Positions 57,955-64,000 of a stretch of DNA of 64,000 nucleotides are shown here, piece by piece; the stretch's first letter is position 1, and every line of letters begins with the position of its first letter. A program made the position numbers and the translations under genes. Origin of the DNA: an uncultured Fibrobacter sp. (GTDB lineage: Bacteria > Fibrobacterota > Fibrobacteria > Fibrobacterales > Fibrobacteraceae); assembly GCA_934699585.1 (NCBI GenBank), contig CAKUWY010000010.1, positions 54,855-118,854 of the forward strand. The letters run 5' to 3'. The notes under the pieces are model-generated. The model was not told the origin of the DNA, made no database searches, and was given only the letters and a program-made list of their open reading frames with translations.

Positions 57955-58218
57955 ATGACTATTGAAGACTGGCGTGCCCGCATAGACGCCCTGAACGGGG
58001 AACTGATCACCCTCTTGAACAAGAGGGCGTCTTTTGCCCATGAAATCGGGAAGGTCAAGAAGCAGGCGGGGTTGCCGGTCCTGGACGAGGGCCGCGAAGC
58101 CCGGGTCCTGAATGCGGTGGGGGAACTTGCCCAGAAAAGCGGCGGCCCCCTGAGCGAGGAATCCATCAAACGTATTTTCCAGGTCGTCATGGAAGAGACC
58201 CGCAAGGTGGAGGATTGA
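57955..58218 (+). CDS. chorismate mutase (AroQ class)
   Basis: 87 aa, monofunctional all-helical AroQ-type mutase converting chorismate to prephenate. Conserved positions visible: DWRARIDALNGELITLLNKR (Arg in helix 1 and the N/L-RA pair), GKVKKQAGLPVLDEGREARV (Lys and Asp/Arg/Glu), and a final helix IKRIFQVVMEETRKVED. A longer frame opens at 57859, but homology starts at 57955. The stop overlaps the tyrA ATG (TGATG). Confidence 0.88.
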   Translation: MTIEDWRARIDALNGELITLLNKRASFAHEIGKVKKQAGLPVLDEGREARVLNAVGELAQKSGGPLSEESIKRIFQVVMEETRKVED

Positions 58219-59390
58219 TGAAACGGTTCACTTTGGTGGGTTTCGGCCTTTTGGCCAGTTCCATTGCGGCTGCGGTCAAGCAGGCCAAGTTTCCGGCCAT
58301 TATCCGTGCGGTAAGTTCTGCCGCCACTCTCAAACGGGCCCGGGAACTGGAGCTTGCCAACGAGTTTTTTGAATACGATGCGGTGGAGGAGTGGTCCAAG
58401 GACAGCGACCTGATTTTGCTGTGCGGACCCATTCTCCATATTCTGAAGACCATGGAGGCCCTGAAGAACGTCTCCTGGGCCAAAGGTGCCGATGCCTCGC
58501 GGCAGGTGGTGGTGTCCGACATCGGGAGCACCAAGGTGGAAATCTGCAAGGTGGGTTCGACCCTGCCTGCCCCCTTCCGTTTCGTGGGGAGTCACCCCAT
58601 GGCAGGTTCCGAGAAGCGGACCTGCGAACACAACGACCCCGCCATTTTCGAGAACGCCTACTGGTTCGTTTGCCCTCCCGAGGGCATGCCCGAAAGCGCT
58701 TACGAGCCCCTGCTATCCCTGGTGAAGTTCTTGGGAGCTACCGCCGTGGTGTTCCCGCCGGAGCATCACGACGCCACTATGGCCTGGGTTTCCCACATGC
58801 CCCAGATGCTCAGCTCGACGCTGGCGGGGAACCTGCCGGAGCGCCTGCTTTCTCACAACTATCAGCATTACGCGGGCAGGGCCTTCCGGGACATGACCCG
58901 TATAGCCGCCTCGGGCTGGGGAATGTGGCACGACATCGCCGTCACCAACAGGAACGAGACCGTCCGGGCCCTGGAAGAGGTCCGTGCGGGCCTGGACCGC
59001 ACCATTGAGGCCATGAATGCCCTGAAGGTGGTGGACGGCTCGGCGCCTTCCTTACCTGCTGCCGATGATAAACCTGTCGACGACAACTCTGCCGCCCTGG
59101 AAAAGATTTTCAAGGCCGGAAACGACGGCCGTGCAAGCCTGTTCGCCCCGGGCCGCAATGCCGCCTCCGCATTCTTCGAGATTACGGTCCAGCTGAAGGA
59201 CAAGCCCGGTGCGCTGCTCAGCGTGCTGGAACCGCTGGCACAAGAAGGTATCAACGTCCGTGACGTGGAACTCATGAAGGTCCGGGAAAACGTGGCGGGC
59301 ACGCTCCTGCTCGCCTTCAAGACCGAAGACGAGGCCGCCCGCGCCCTCAAGCTTTTGAAGTATCTGGATTACGAGGTGAAGGAACGGTAA
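58218..59390 (+). CDS. tyrA: prephenate dehydrogenase with C-terminal ACT domain
   Basis: 390 aa. The Rossmann start MKRFTLVGFGLLASSIAAAV (GxGxxxxS variant) is followed by VVVSDIGSTKVEI, FVGSHPMAGSEKRTCEH (catalytic His region), HHDATMAWVSHMPQMLSS, and AGRAFRDMTRIAASGWGMWH with the substrate arginine. After an Asp/Ala-rich linker, residues about 325-390 form an ACT domain (FEITVQLKDKPGALLSVLEP), the usual tyrosine-feedback module. It is coupled to chorismate mutase before it and the EPSPS-like gene after it (one-base overlaps). Confidence 0.92.
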   Translation: MKRFTLVGFGLLASSIAAAVKQAKFPAIIRAVSSAATLKRARELELANEFFEYDAVEEWSKDSDLILLCGPILHILKTMEALKNVSWAKGADASRQVVVSDIGSTKVEICKVGSTLPAPFRFVGSHPMAGSEKRTCEHNDPAIFENAYWFVCPPEGMPESAYEPLLSLVKFLGATAVVFPPEHHDATMAWVSHMPQMLSSTLAGNLPERLLSHNYQHYAGRAFRDMTRIAASGWGMWHDIAVTNRNETVRALEEVRAGLDRTIEAMNALKVVDGSAPSLPAADDKPVDDNSAALEKIFKAGNDGRASLFAPGRNAASAFFEITVQLKDKPGALLSVLEPLAQEGINVRDVELMKVRENVAGTLLLAFKTEDEAARALKLLKYLDYEVKER

Positions 59391-60790
59391 TGGAATTCTT
59401 CCTGAATCCAGATAGGGAACGGACGAACTTGACCCTGGTCATGGCTCTGCTGGTCAACGGCCGCACTGTGCTGGAGGATTTCTCCTGGTCGGCGGAAGGC
59501 CGCGGTTTTGCCAAGGTCCTGGAAGAATTCGGGCTTTCCTATTCACAGCAGGGGCATGCCCTGGTGCTCACCGGCAAGGGATTCCAGTATCCCGTCCCGT
59601 CGCTACTTCCCATCGATTTCGGGGAGCGGGACTGTGTGCTTCTGTGGACTCTCGCAAGCCGCGACACGGAGCAGGTCTTTACCTTCGCCGCCGAAGAGGG
59701 CGAGGCGGGGACTGCCGCCGTGGCTCTTGCCAAGGAACGGCTCCAGTCCTATTTCAAGATTCATGTAGAATCCGACGAACCCTGCTGTTTCAGGTTCCGC
59801 TTCGACACCGCCGAGCCCGCCCTCAAGAAAGATTCCCTGGGGAGCGTTCCCTATATCATGCGGGCGAGGCTTCTGATCCGGGCCCTTGTCCGTGGGGAAT
59901 TTTTGAGTTTCGAGGAAAAGACCGTTGTCCGCGACCAGTGGACCCGCATGCTCCAGTATTTCGGAGTGCCTCTCCGTTACGAGGGCCGCGGCGTGGAACA
60001 GCTCAGCGAATTTGAACGCCGCCTGCTCATGGCCCAGGGCAAGAAAGTGGAACGCACCCAGTTCACCGAAATGTCCGAGACCAAGGTAATTACGGGCCGC
60101 GACTACTACGTGCCCGGCGACTTTACCGAGGCCTGCGCGCTGGTATTGCTTTCTACCATCGGGGCTGTGCCCAAGGGCAACCGCATCCTCATCAAGAACG
60201 TGGAACTGAACACCAGCAGGGTGGGGGCCATCAACTGCCTCAAGCGCATGGGTGCAAACATCGAGAATGTGACCCGCCGCGAAAAATACGGCGACGTGTT
60301 CGGTGACTTGGAAGTTTTCCCCGTGGATGCGGGCAAGCGCCTGCAGGGCCGCCGTTTTGGCGAAGATACCGTGGCCACCTCCATCGAGGAATTTCCCCTG
60401 CTGGCCGTGGCGGCCTGCTTTGCCGAAGGCGAAACCATTTTGCGGCTGCCCAAGGAACAGCGCAAGCAGTGGCGCCCCGTGAACGAGGCCCTGGCCGAAA
60501 ACCTGCGCAAGACCGGCGTAGAGGTGGGCGTCTATGACGACGGCCTGGTGGTCCGCGGTCTCGAGAACATCACGGCGGTTCCGGAATTCGACGGCGGCAA
60601 GAATCCCCAGGTGGGCCTTGCGCTGAACGTGCTCGCCCTTGCTCTCGGCTGCGACGAGCCCGTAGGCCACACCGAAGTGGTGGAGGAACATTTCCCGGGA
60701 ATCCTCAAGAAACTTTCCGACGCCATGGTGGACGAAAACGTGGGAGAACCCGGAACGGTCCCCGATGGGGTAGAGGCGCAAAAAGGGTAG
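59390..60790 (+). CDS. EPSP-synthase-like protein lacking key catalytic residues
   Basis: 466 aa with the two-domain AroA fold. The second half aligns well: DYYVPGDFTEACALVLLSTI, ILIKNVELNTSRVGAINCLK, RMGANIE, EEFPLLAVAACFAEGETILR and LAENLRKTGVEVGVYDDGLV. Active-site signatures are changed: the N-terminal P-G-S-K-S...NR reads PDRERTNLTLVMAL (Lys to Arg, Ser to Glu, Arg to Leu), the GNAGTAMR motif is not found, the IDE aspartate is Glu (IEE), and the usual K-E-S-D-R is KEQRKQWRP. It is probably not a working AroA; a regulatory or altered-substrate role in this aromatic operon is inference. Confidence 0.75.
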   Translation: MEFFLNPDRERTNLTLVMALLVNGRTVLEDFSWSAEGRGFAKVLEEFGLSYSQQGHALVLTGKGFQYPVPSLLPIDFGERDCVLLWTLASRDTEQVFTFAAEEGEAGTAAVALAKERLQSYFKIHVESDEPCCFRFRFDTAEPALKKDSLGSVPYIMRARLLIRALVRGEFLSFEEKTVVRDQWTRMLQYFGVPLRYEGRGVEQLSEFERRLLMAQGKKVERTQFTEMSETKVITGRDYYVPGDFTEACALVLLSTIGAVPKGNRILIKNVELNTSRVGAINCLKRMGANIENVTRREKYGDVFGDLEVFPVDAGKRLQGRRFGEDTVATSIEEFPLLAVAACFAEGETILRLPKEQRKQWRPVNEALAENLRKTGVEVGVYDDGLVVRGLENITAVPEFDGGKNPQVGLALNVLALALGCDEPVGHTEVVEEHFPGILKKLSDAMVDENVGEPGTVPDGVEAQKG

Positions 60791-60799
60791 GGGGAGAGC

Positions 60800-61684
60800 A
60801 TGAAAAAGTTTTTCGAGAAAATCGGTATCGTCGGCTTCAAGGACAAGAGCGCTGACCTAGTGTCTGCCCTGGAACAGATTTCGGCGTGGGCCGAAAGCCA
60901 CCCGAAAGTCTGCTTCTACGCCCTGGATTCCCTGAAGGGCCTGGTGAAAAAGCCAATCCGCGTGGTCAAGGAATCGGGACTTTCGAACATGGACCTGCTC
61001 TTGGCCATCGGCGGCGACGGCACGGTGCTTTCGGCGGCCCACATCGCCCTCGGGCACGGCATTCCTATTCTGGGAGTGAACGCGGGTCGCGTGGGATTCC
61101 TGGCGGAGTCCCGCGTAGAGGGCCTATCCAAGACTCTCGACGATTTGCTTGCGGGGGAGTTCTCTACCCGCGAACGCATGATGATCGATGCCGCCGTTTA
61201 TATCGGGCGCAAGTGCCTGTGCAAGCAGACGGTGCTGAACGAGGTTCATATCCGTGCCCACGCACCAGACCGCATGGTGAACGTGAACGTGGTCTATAAC
61301 GGCACGAACCTGACGGAATACTGGGCGGACTCGCTCTTGATTTCGACCCCTACGGGTTCTACGGCTTACAACTTGGCGGCAGGTGGGCCCATTATCCATC
61401 CGGCGACCCCTGCGGTGGTGCTCACTCCCGTGGCGCCCAGCAGCCTTTCTGTGCGGCCCCTGGTGCTGTCCCTCACCTCCAAGAAACTCCAGATCGCCTC
61501 GGCGGTGGACCGCCCCCTGGACCTGGTGTTCGACGGGCGTTTCACCTACCAGATGAACCCCGGACAGCATGTGGTTCTGGCCGAGAGCAAGGCGGTGACC
61601 ACCTTTATCCGCATGCGCCATACCGGCTTCGTGGGGGCCCTCCGCGAAAAGCTGGGCTGGACCGGCAAGCCCAAGCTGGCTTAA
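60800..61684 (+). CDS. nadK: NAD kinase
   Basis: 294 aa. ATP-dependent phosphorylation of NAD to NADP. Signature motifs: LLLAIGGDGTVLSAAHIA (GGDGT), GVNAGRVGFLAE, VLNEVHIRA (NE/D motif) and ISTPTGSTAYNLAAGGPIIH. It starts nine bases after the EPSPS-like gene with GGGGGAGAG as SD, so it is the last gene of the aromatic operon; NADP supply for shikimate and other biosynthesis is a plausible link. Confidence 0.94.
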   Translation: MKKFFEKIGIVGFKDKSADLVSALEQISAWAESHPKVCFYALDSLKGLVKKPIRVVKESGLSNMDLLLAIGGDGTVLSAAHIALGHGIPILGVNAGRVGFLAESRVEGLSKTLDDLLAGEFSTRERMMIDAAVYIGRKCLCKQTVLNEVHIRAHAPDRMVNVNVVYNGTNLTEYWADSLLISTPTGSTAYNLAAGGPIIHPATPAVVLTPVAPSSLSVRPLVLSLTSKKLQIASAVDRPLDLVFDGRFTYQMNPGQHVVLAESKAVTTFIRMRHTGFVGALREKLGWTGKPKLA

Positions 61685-61943
61685 TTCCTATACCTTTTTT
61701 GCCTAATTATCCACGTAGGAAATTTTTTTTACTATTTATAAAAATAATTGATTGAAGATAAATAAATTATTCATTTGGTGATATTAATCTTTGGATGGTC
61801 CTCGTGGCGGTCTAAAATTCAAGTATGTTTGGAACGATGAAGATTAATTAGGAAAACTTAAAAATGGAAACGGACGGTCATTCCCGCCCGTTTTTTTTTG
61901 AAGTCCCACCCCTTTGGAACAAGTTGAGAATGACATTGTGGAA
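61685..61943. other. AT-rich convergent intergenic region
   Basis: No gene found. It is mostly A/T between 61720 and 61865. It ends with a terminator-like hairpin ACGGACGG-TCATTC-CCGCCCGT and T9 (61869-61899) serving nadK; its loop and right arm resemble half of an A-type GTCA repeat. Confidence 0.6.
61869..61899 (+). terminator. terminator after nadK
   Basis: ACGGACGG pairs with CCGCCCGT (one mismatch), followed by nine T. Confidence 0.75.
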
Positions 61944-62393
61944 TTAAATCTCAATAGTTTCTTCGTCGCTTTTGATAAATGCCTTGAGGCGTTCTATGGT
62001 GCGGTCAAAGTCGTTCTTGATGGAACATTCCCACACAGTGGCGACGCGGTAGCCCGAGAGTGAAAGCTTCCAGTTCGTCTTGACGTCGCGAACCAAGTTG
62101 TTCGTGAATTTCTCGTTCCAGAATTCAGGATTGCTCTTGGGCCTGTTCGTGAACTTGCATCCGTGCTGGTGCCAAAAACAGCCGTTTATAAAGACAACCA
62201 CGCCGTACTTGAGAATGAATAAATCTGGAGAGCCGGGCAAATCACGACGGTGCAGTCTATATCGCAGTCCCGCCTTAAACAGCTCCCGCCGTACAAGAAG
62301 TTCGGGCCGCGTATCTTCCGAATGCACCGCCTGCATCATTTGCGAGCGGTTCATGGGAGCACGTTTCCTTGGACGGCGCTTTTTCATATTCAA
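61944..62393 (-). CDS. vsr: very short patch repair (Vsr) endonuclease
   Basis: 149 aa. Nicks 5' of T in T:G mismatches arising from 5-methylcytosine deamination. Signatures: MNRSQMMQAVHSEDTRPELL, GLRYRLHRRDLPGSPDLFIL (catalytic Asp), FINGCFWHQHGC (metal/structural His and Cys), and KFTNNLVRDVKTNWKLSLSG. Vsr genes normally sit beside a cytosine methyltransferase; none is within the window. It follows the symporter gene by six bases, so it shares that transcript. Confidence 0.92.
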   Translation of the reverse strand: MNMKKRRPRKRAPMNRSQMMQAVHSEDTRPELLVRRELFKAGLRYRLHRRDLPGSPDLFILKYGVVVFINGCFWHQHGCKFTNRPKSNPEFWNEKFTNNLVRDVKTNWKLSLSGYRVATVWECSIKNDFDRTIERLKAFIKSDEETIEI

Positions 62394-62399
62394 ATCGGG

Positions 62400-63335
62400 C
62401 TATTTTTCCCAGCGACGGTATATGTTCGCGAGTATCGCGCCGGAGATGTTATGCCATACGGAGAATATGGCACCGGGAACAGTCGCCATGGCGAGGCTCG
62501 AGAACGAAGTCGCCGCGAGGCTCGTGGCAAGGCCGGAATTCTGCATGCCGATTTCGATGGAGAGCGCTTTCGTCTTGGGCGTTGAGAATTTCAATAATTT
62601 TCCAAGTCCAAAGCCGCAGCCATAGCCCAGCAGGTTGTGGAGTATCACCACGGCAAACACGATGGCGCCTGTGGAGAGAATCTTTATCGCATTGTGCGAG
62701 ACGACTGCGGCTACAATCATCGCAATGGCAATCACCGAGACAAGGGGCAAGACCCTCACGGCACGAGCAGTCCATTTGCCAAAAAACTTATTGATAACAA
62801 ACCCGAGGGCAATCGGCACGATAACGACCTTCACGATGGAGAGGAACATGGCCATCACGTCCACGTTCACGGTGGTGCGCAAGAGCAAGTAAGTAATCGC
62901 CGGAGTCAGCACGGGAGCGAGCAGCGTATTCACGCTAGTCATGCCCACGGAAAGCGCCACGTCGCCTTTCGAGAGGTAAGTAATCACGTTGCTGGATGTC
63001 CCGCCGGGGCACGTGCCTACGAGAACAACGCCTGCCATGAGGGCGGCATCGAGGCCGAAAACCTTAGAGAGTAAGAATGCAAGTGCAGGCATTATAATGA
63101 ACTGCGCCGCGCAACCGACAGTAATTTCCTTAGGGCGGGCAAAGACAAGTGCAAAATCGCTCAGCTTGAGCGTAAGCCCCATGCCGAACATCACGATCAT
63201 CAGCAGGTAATTCACCCAGCTGATTTCAATCCAAAGCGTTGATTTGGGCAGGAGCAGCGAGAGCGCCGCAATAGCCAAAATGATAACCGCCATCCACTTG
63301 CCCACAAATTCGCTAATTTTTTCTAAGACATGCAT
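62400..63335 (-). CDS. bile acid:sodium symporter family (BASS) transporter
   Basis: 311 aa with about nine to ten hydrophobic segments. Family features: VNYLLMIVMFGMGLTLKLSD F, VLVGTCPGGTSSNVITYLSK (the conserved CPGG.SSN), GDVALSVGMTSVNTLLAPVL, SIEIGMQNSGLA and ATVPGAIFSVWHNISGA. Such sodium-coupled carriers move organic anions (pantoate, keto acids, bile acids); the substrate is unknown here. A TATATT box (63378-63373) sits directly after the carB terminator. Confidence 0.9.
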   Translation of the reverse strand: MHVLEKISEFVGKWMAVIILAIAALSLLLPKSTLWIEISWVNYLLMIVMFGMGLTLKLSDFALVFARPKEITVGCAAQFIIMPALAFLLSKVFGLDAALMAGVVLVGTCPGGTSSNVITYLSKGDVALSVGMTSVNTLLAPVLTPAITYLLLRTTVNVDVMAMFLSIVKVVIVPIALGFVINKFFGKWTARAVRVLPLVSVIAIAMIVAAVVSHNAIKILSTGAIVFAVVILHNLLGYGCGFGLGKLLKFSTPKTKALSIEIGMQNSGLATSLAATSFSSLAMATVPGAIFSVWHNISGAILANIYRRWEK

Positions 63336-63382
63336 TTTCCCGTTTCCTTACGGATAAAAATTGCTTTTCACAAATATAAGAA

Positions 63383-63414
63383 AAAGGCCGCAGCATTTTA
63401 TTGCTACGGTCTTT
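63383..63414 (-). terminator. terminator downstream of carB
   Basis: Minus strand: AAAGACCGTAGCA / TGCTGCGGCCTTT (13-bp stem with mismatches), then TTCTT. Confidence 0.65.
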
Positions 63415-63421
63415 AATGCTT

Positions 63422-63550
63422 TTGGACCCTATCGCTTCGCTCCAGGGTGACTCTTGAGGAGTGGGTTGCTTCGGGGCTTCTCGCCCCTCGCAATGACAAA
63501 TGCGGGTCTGGATCCTTCGACTTCGGGCTACGCCCTCCGCTCAGGATGAC
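63422..63550. repeat. block of three consecutive GTCA repeats (D, C, B)
   Basis: TTGGACCCTATCGCTTCGCT CCAGGGTGAC (D, 63422-63451), GGGTTGCTTCGGGGC...GCCCCTCGCAATGAC (C, 63462-63496), CTGGATCCTTCGACTTCGGG ... CTCAGGATGAC (B, 63508-63550). All are in the same orientation, downstream of carB. Confidence 0.75.
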
Positions 63551-63616
63551 ACTGAGTCTTCTTTCGTCTCTCGTCTGTAGCGAGTCGCGAAGCGACGCAG
63601 CGTTCTCTCGTCTAAA

Positions 63617-64000
63617 TTACACTTCCTCGATGGTAGCATGATATTCCTGCAACGACTTCACAGCACCATGGCCGTTCCTTACGGCGGCGATGCCCTTCAC
63701 GGTGTTGTAGGCACCAGCGAGGGTCGTGATGTACGGAACCTTGTACTTGATGCTTCTCCCCAAAGAGGATAACTCAACTAAACCACTGAAGTGGCAAGTT
63801 TCGTATAGCGTCCGTGGCTGCACTCGGTCATAGAAAAATAGCGCTAGCGCAAGCTTTTTTCTGCGACACTCGTTTTGCACACTTTTGATGGCGGCCTTGC
63901 GGATAGCGCTTTCGTCCTTGATGGCGTCGCGCTTTGCCCACGGCGTGTTGATGATGAGGTTCACCTGCTTGTTCAGGATGATATCGAGAACGTTCGGGCG
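63617..64000 (-). CDS. carB: carbamoyl-phosphate synthase large subunit, C-terminal part, with a 46-aa insertion
   Basis: The open frame continues to the window edge (RPNVLDIILNKQVNLIINTP), so only the C-terminal ~127 residues are seen. This is the allosteric MGS-like domain: INTPWAKRDAIKDESAIRKA, AIK | YKVPYITTLAGAYNTVKGI, AAVRNGHGAVKSLQEYHATI. Between K (63886-63884) and YKVPY (63745) there are 46 extra residues (SVQNECRRKKLALALFFYDR... LVELSSLGRSIK) absent from other CarB sequences I know. The 138-bp insertion is in frame and bounded by CATCAA direct repeats. Confidence 0.88.
   Translation of the reverse strand, partial: RPNVLDIILNKQVNLIINTPWAKRDAIKDESAIRKAAIKSVQNECRRKKLALALFFYDRVQPRTLYETCHFSGLVELSSLGRSIKYKVPYITTLAGAYNTVKGIAAVRNGHGAVKSLQEYHATIEEV
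63746..63883 (-). repeat. 138-bp in-frame insertion element in carB
   Basis: Bounded by CATCAA at both ends (complement of 63885-63890 and 63747-63752). Internal palindromes include GCGCTAGCGC and CCACT-GA-AGTGG. No stop codon in the carB frame. It shares CTCGGTC...GAAAAA and ACGAGTGT/ACACTCGT words with the hairpin block at 15810-15860, which is only weak evidence of relationship. Confidence 0.6.

Overview
The window most likely comes from a Fibrobacter (rumen or gut Fibrobacteres). The main reason is a set of five lipoprotein or exported genes carrying the Fibrobacter 'major paralogous' FISUMP domain (motifs RDG.xY.TV.IG.Q.WMAENLNY, WHLP, GFSALPxGxR, VRCLKD). A TIGR02147/DUF4423 gene of the kind expanded in Fibrobacter sits beside one of them, and there is a secreted GH11 xylanase with a CBM6 and a C-terminal sorting-type domain. 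Housekeeping genes are GC-rich. The FISUMP genes and the 16.0-20.1 kb segment are clearly more AT-rich.

Layout. 0-5.3 kb: FISUMP lipoprotein, 59-aa membrane protein, SpoU methyltransferase, surE-gyrA. 5.4-7.0 kb: xylanase. 7.0-10.5 kb: a leucine leader peptide and attenuator ahead of leuA, then a small membrane protein and an aminotransferase. 10.5-14.3 kb: HigA-like protein, pmbA, an SDR, leuB. 14.4-20.5 kb: accessory segment with a RhuM-PLD gene, a structured RNA leader, a hairpin-dense spacer, a DUF2971-like gene, two FISUMP lipoproteins and an antitoxin remnant. 20.5-26 kb: xerD, tRNA-Lys(CTT), a sugar nucleotidyltransferase, glgB, a thioesterase. 26-31.7 kb: TIGR02147 gene overlapping a FISUMP lipoprotein, a truncated Rpn nuclease, a DUF3300 protein. 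31.8-41.5 kb: tex, ArsR-methyltransferase diverging from PAP2, a FISUMP protein, a four-helix-bundle gene, floA-nfeD. 41.7-47.4 kb: FIST-GGDEF and PAS-GGDEF-EAL pair (c-di-GMP synthesis and breakdown), then two exported proteins. 47.5-57.8 kb: recC-recB-recD preceded by a HIRAN-domain gene. 57.9-61.7 kb: chorismate mutase, tyrA, a degenerate EPSP-synthase-like gene and nadK, tightly packed. 61.9-64 kb: orphan vsr, a bile-acid-type symporter, and the 3' end of carB.

The most unusual content is not protein families but structure. (1) Upstream of RhuM-PLD, a promoter starts an RNA exactly at the first helix of a set of mutually exclusive hairpins ending in a terminator, which is riboswitch- or attenuator-like logic. 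(2) Small palindromic repeats beginning GTCA lie between genes and also inside or at the ends of reading frames (aminotransferase, lipoprotein signal peptide, RhuM, HigA, TIGR02147), and CarB carries a separate 46-residue insertion. (3) Repeat elements in convergent intergenic regions show compensatory base changes. (4) A TATATT/TATCTT box 6-9 bases before many start codons suggests leaderless transcription.

All calls rest on reading the sequence and on family knowledge. No database search or folding program was run.
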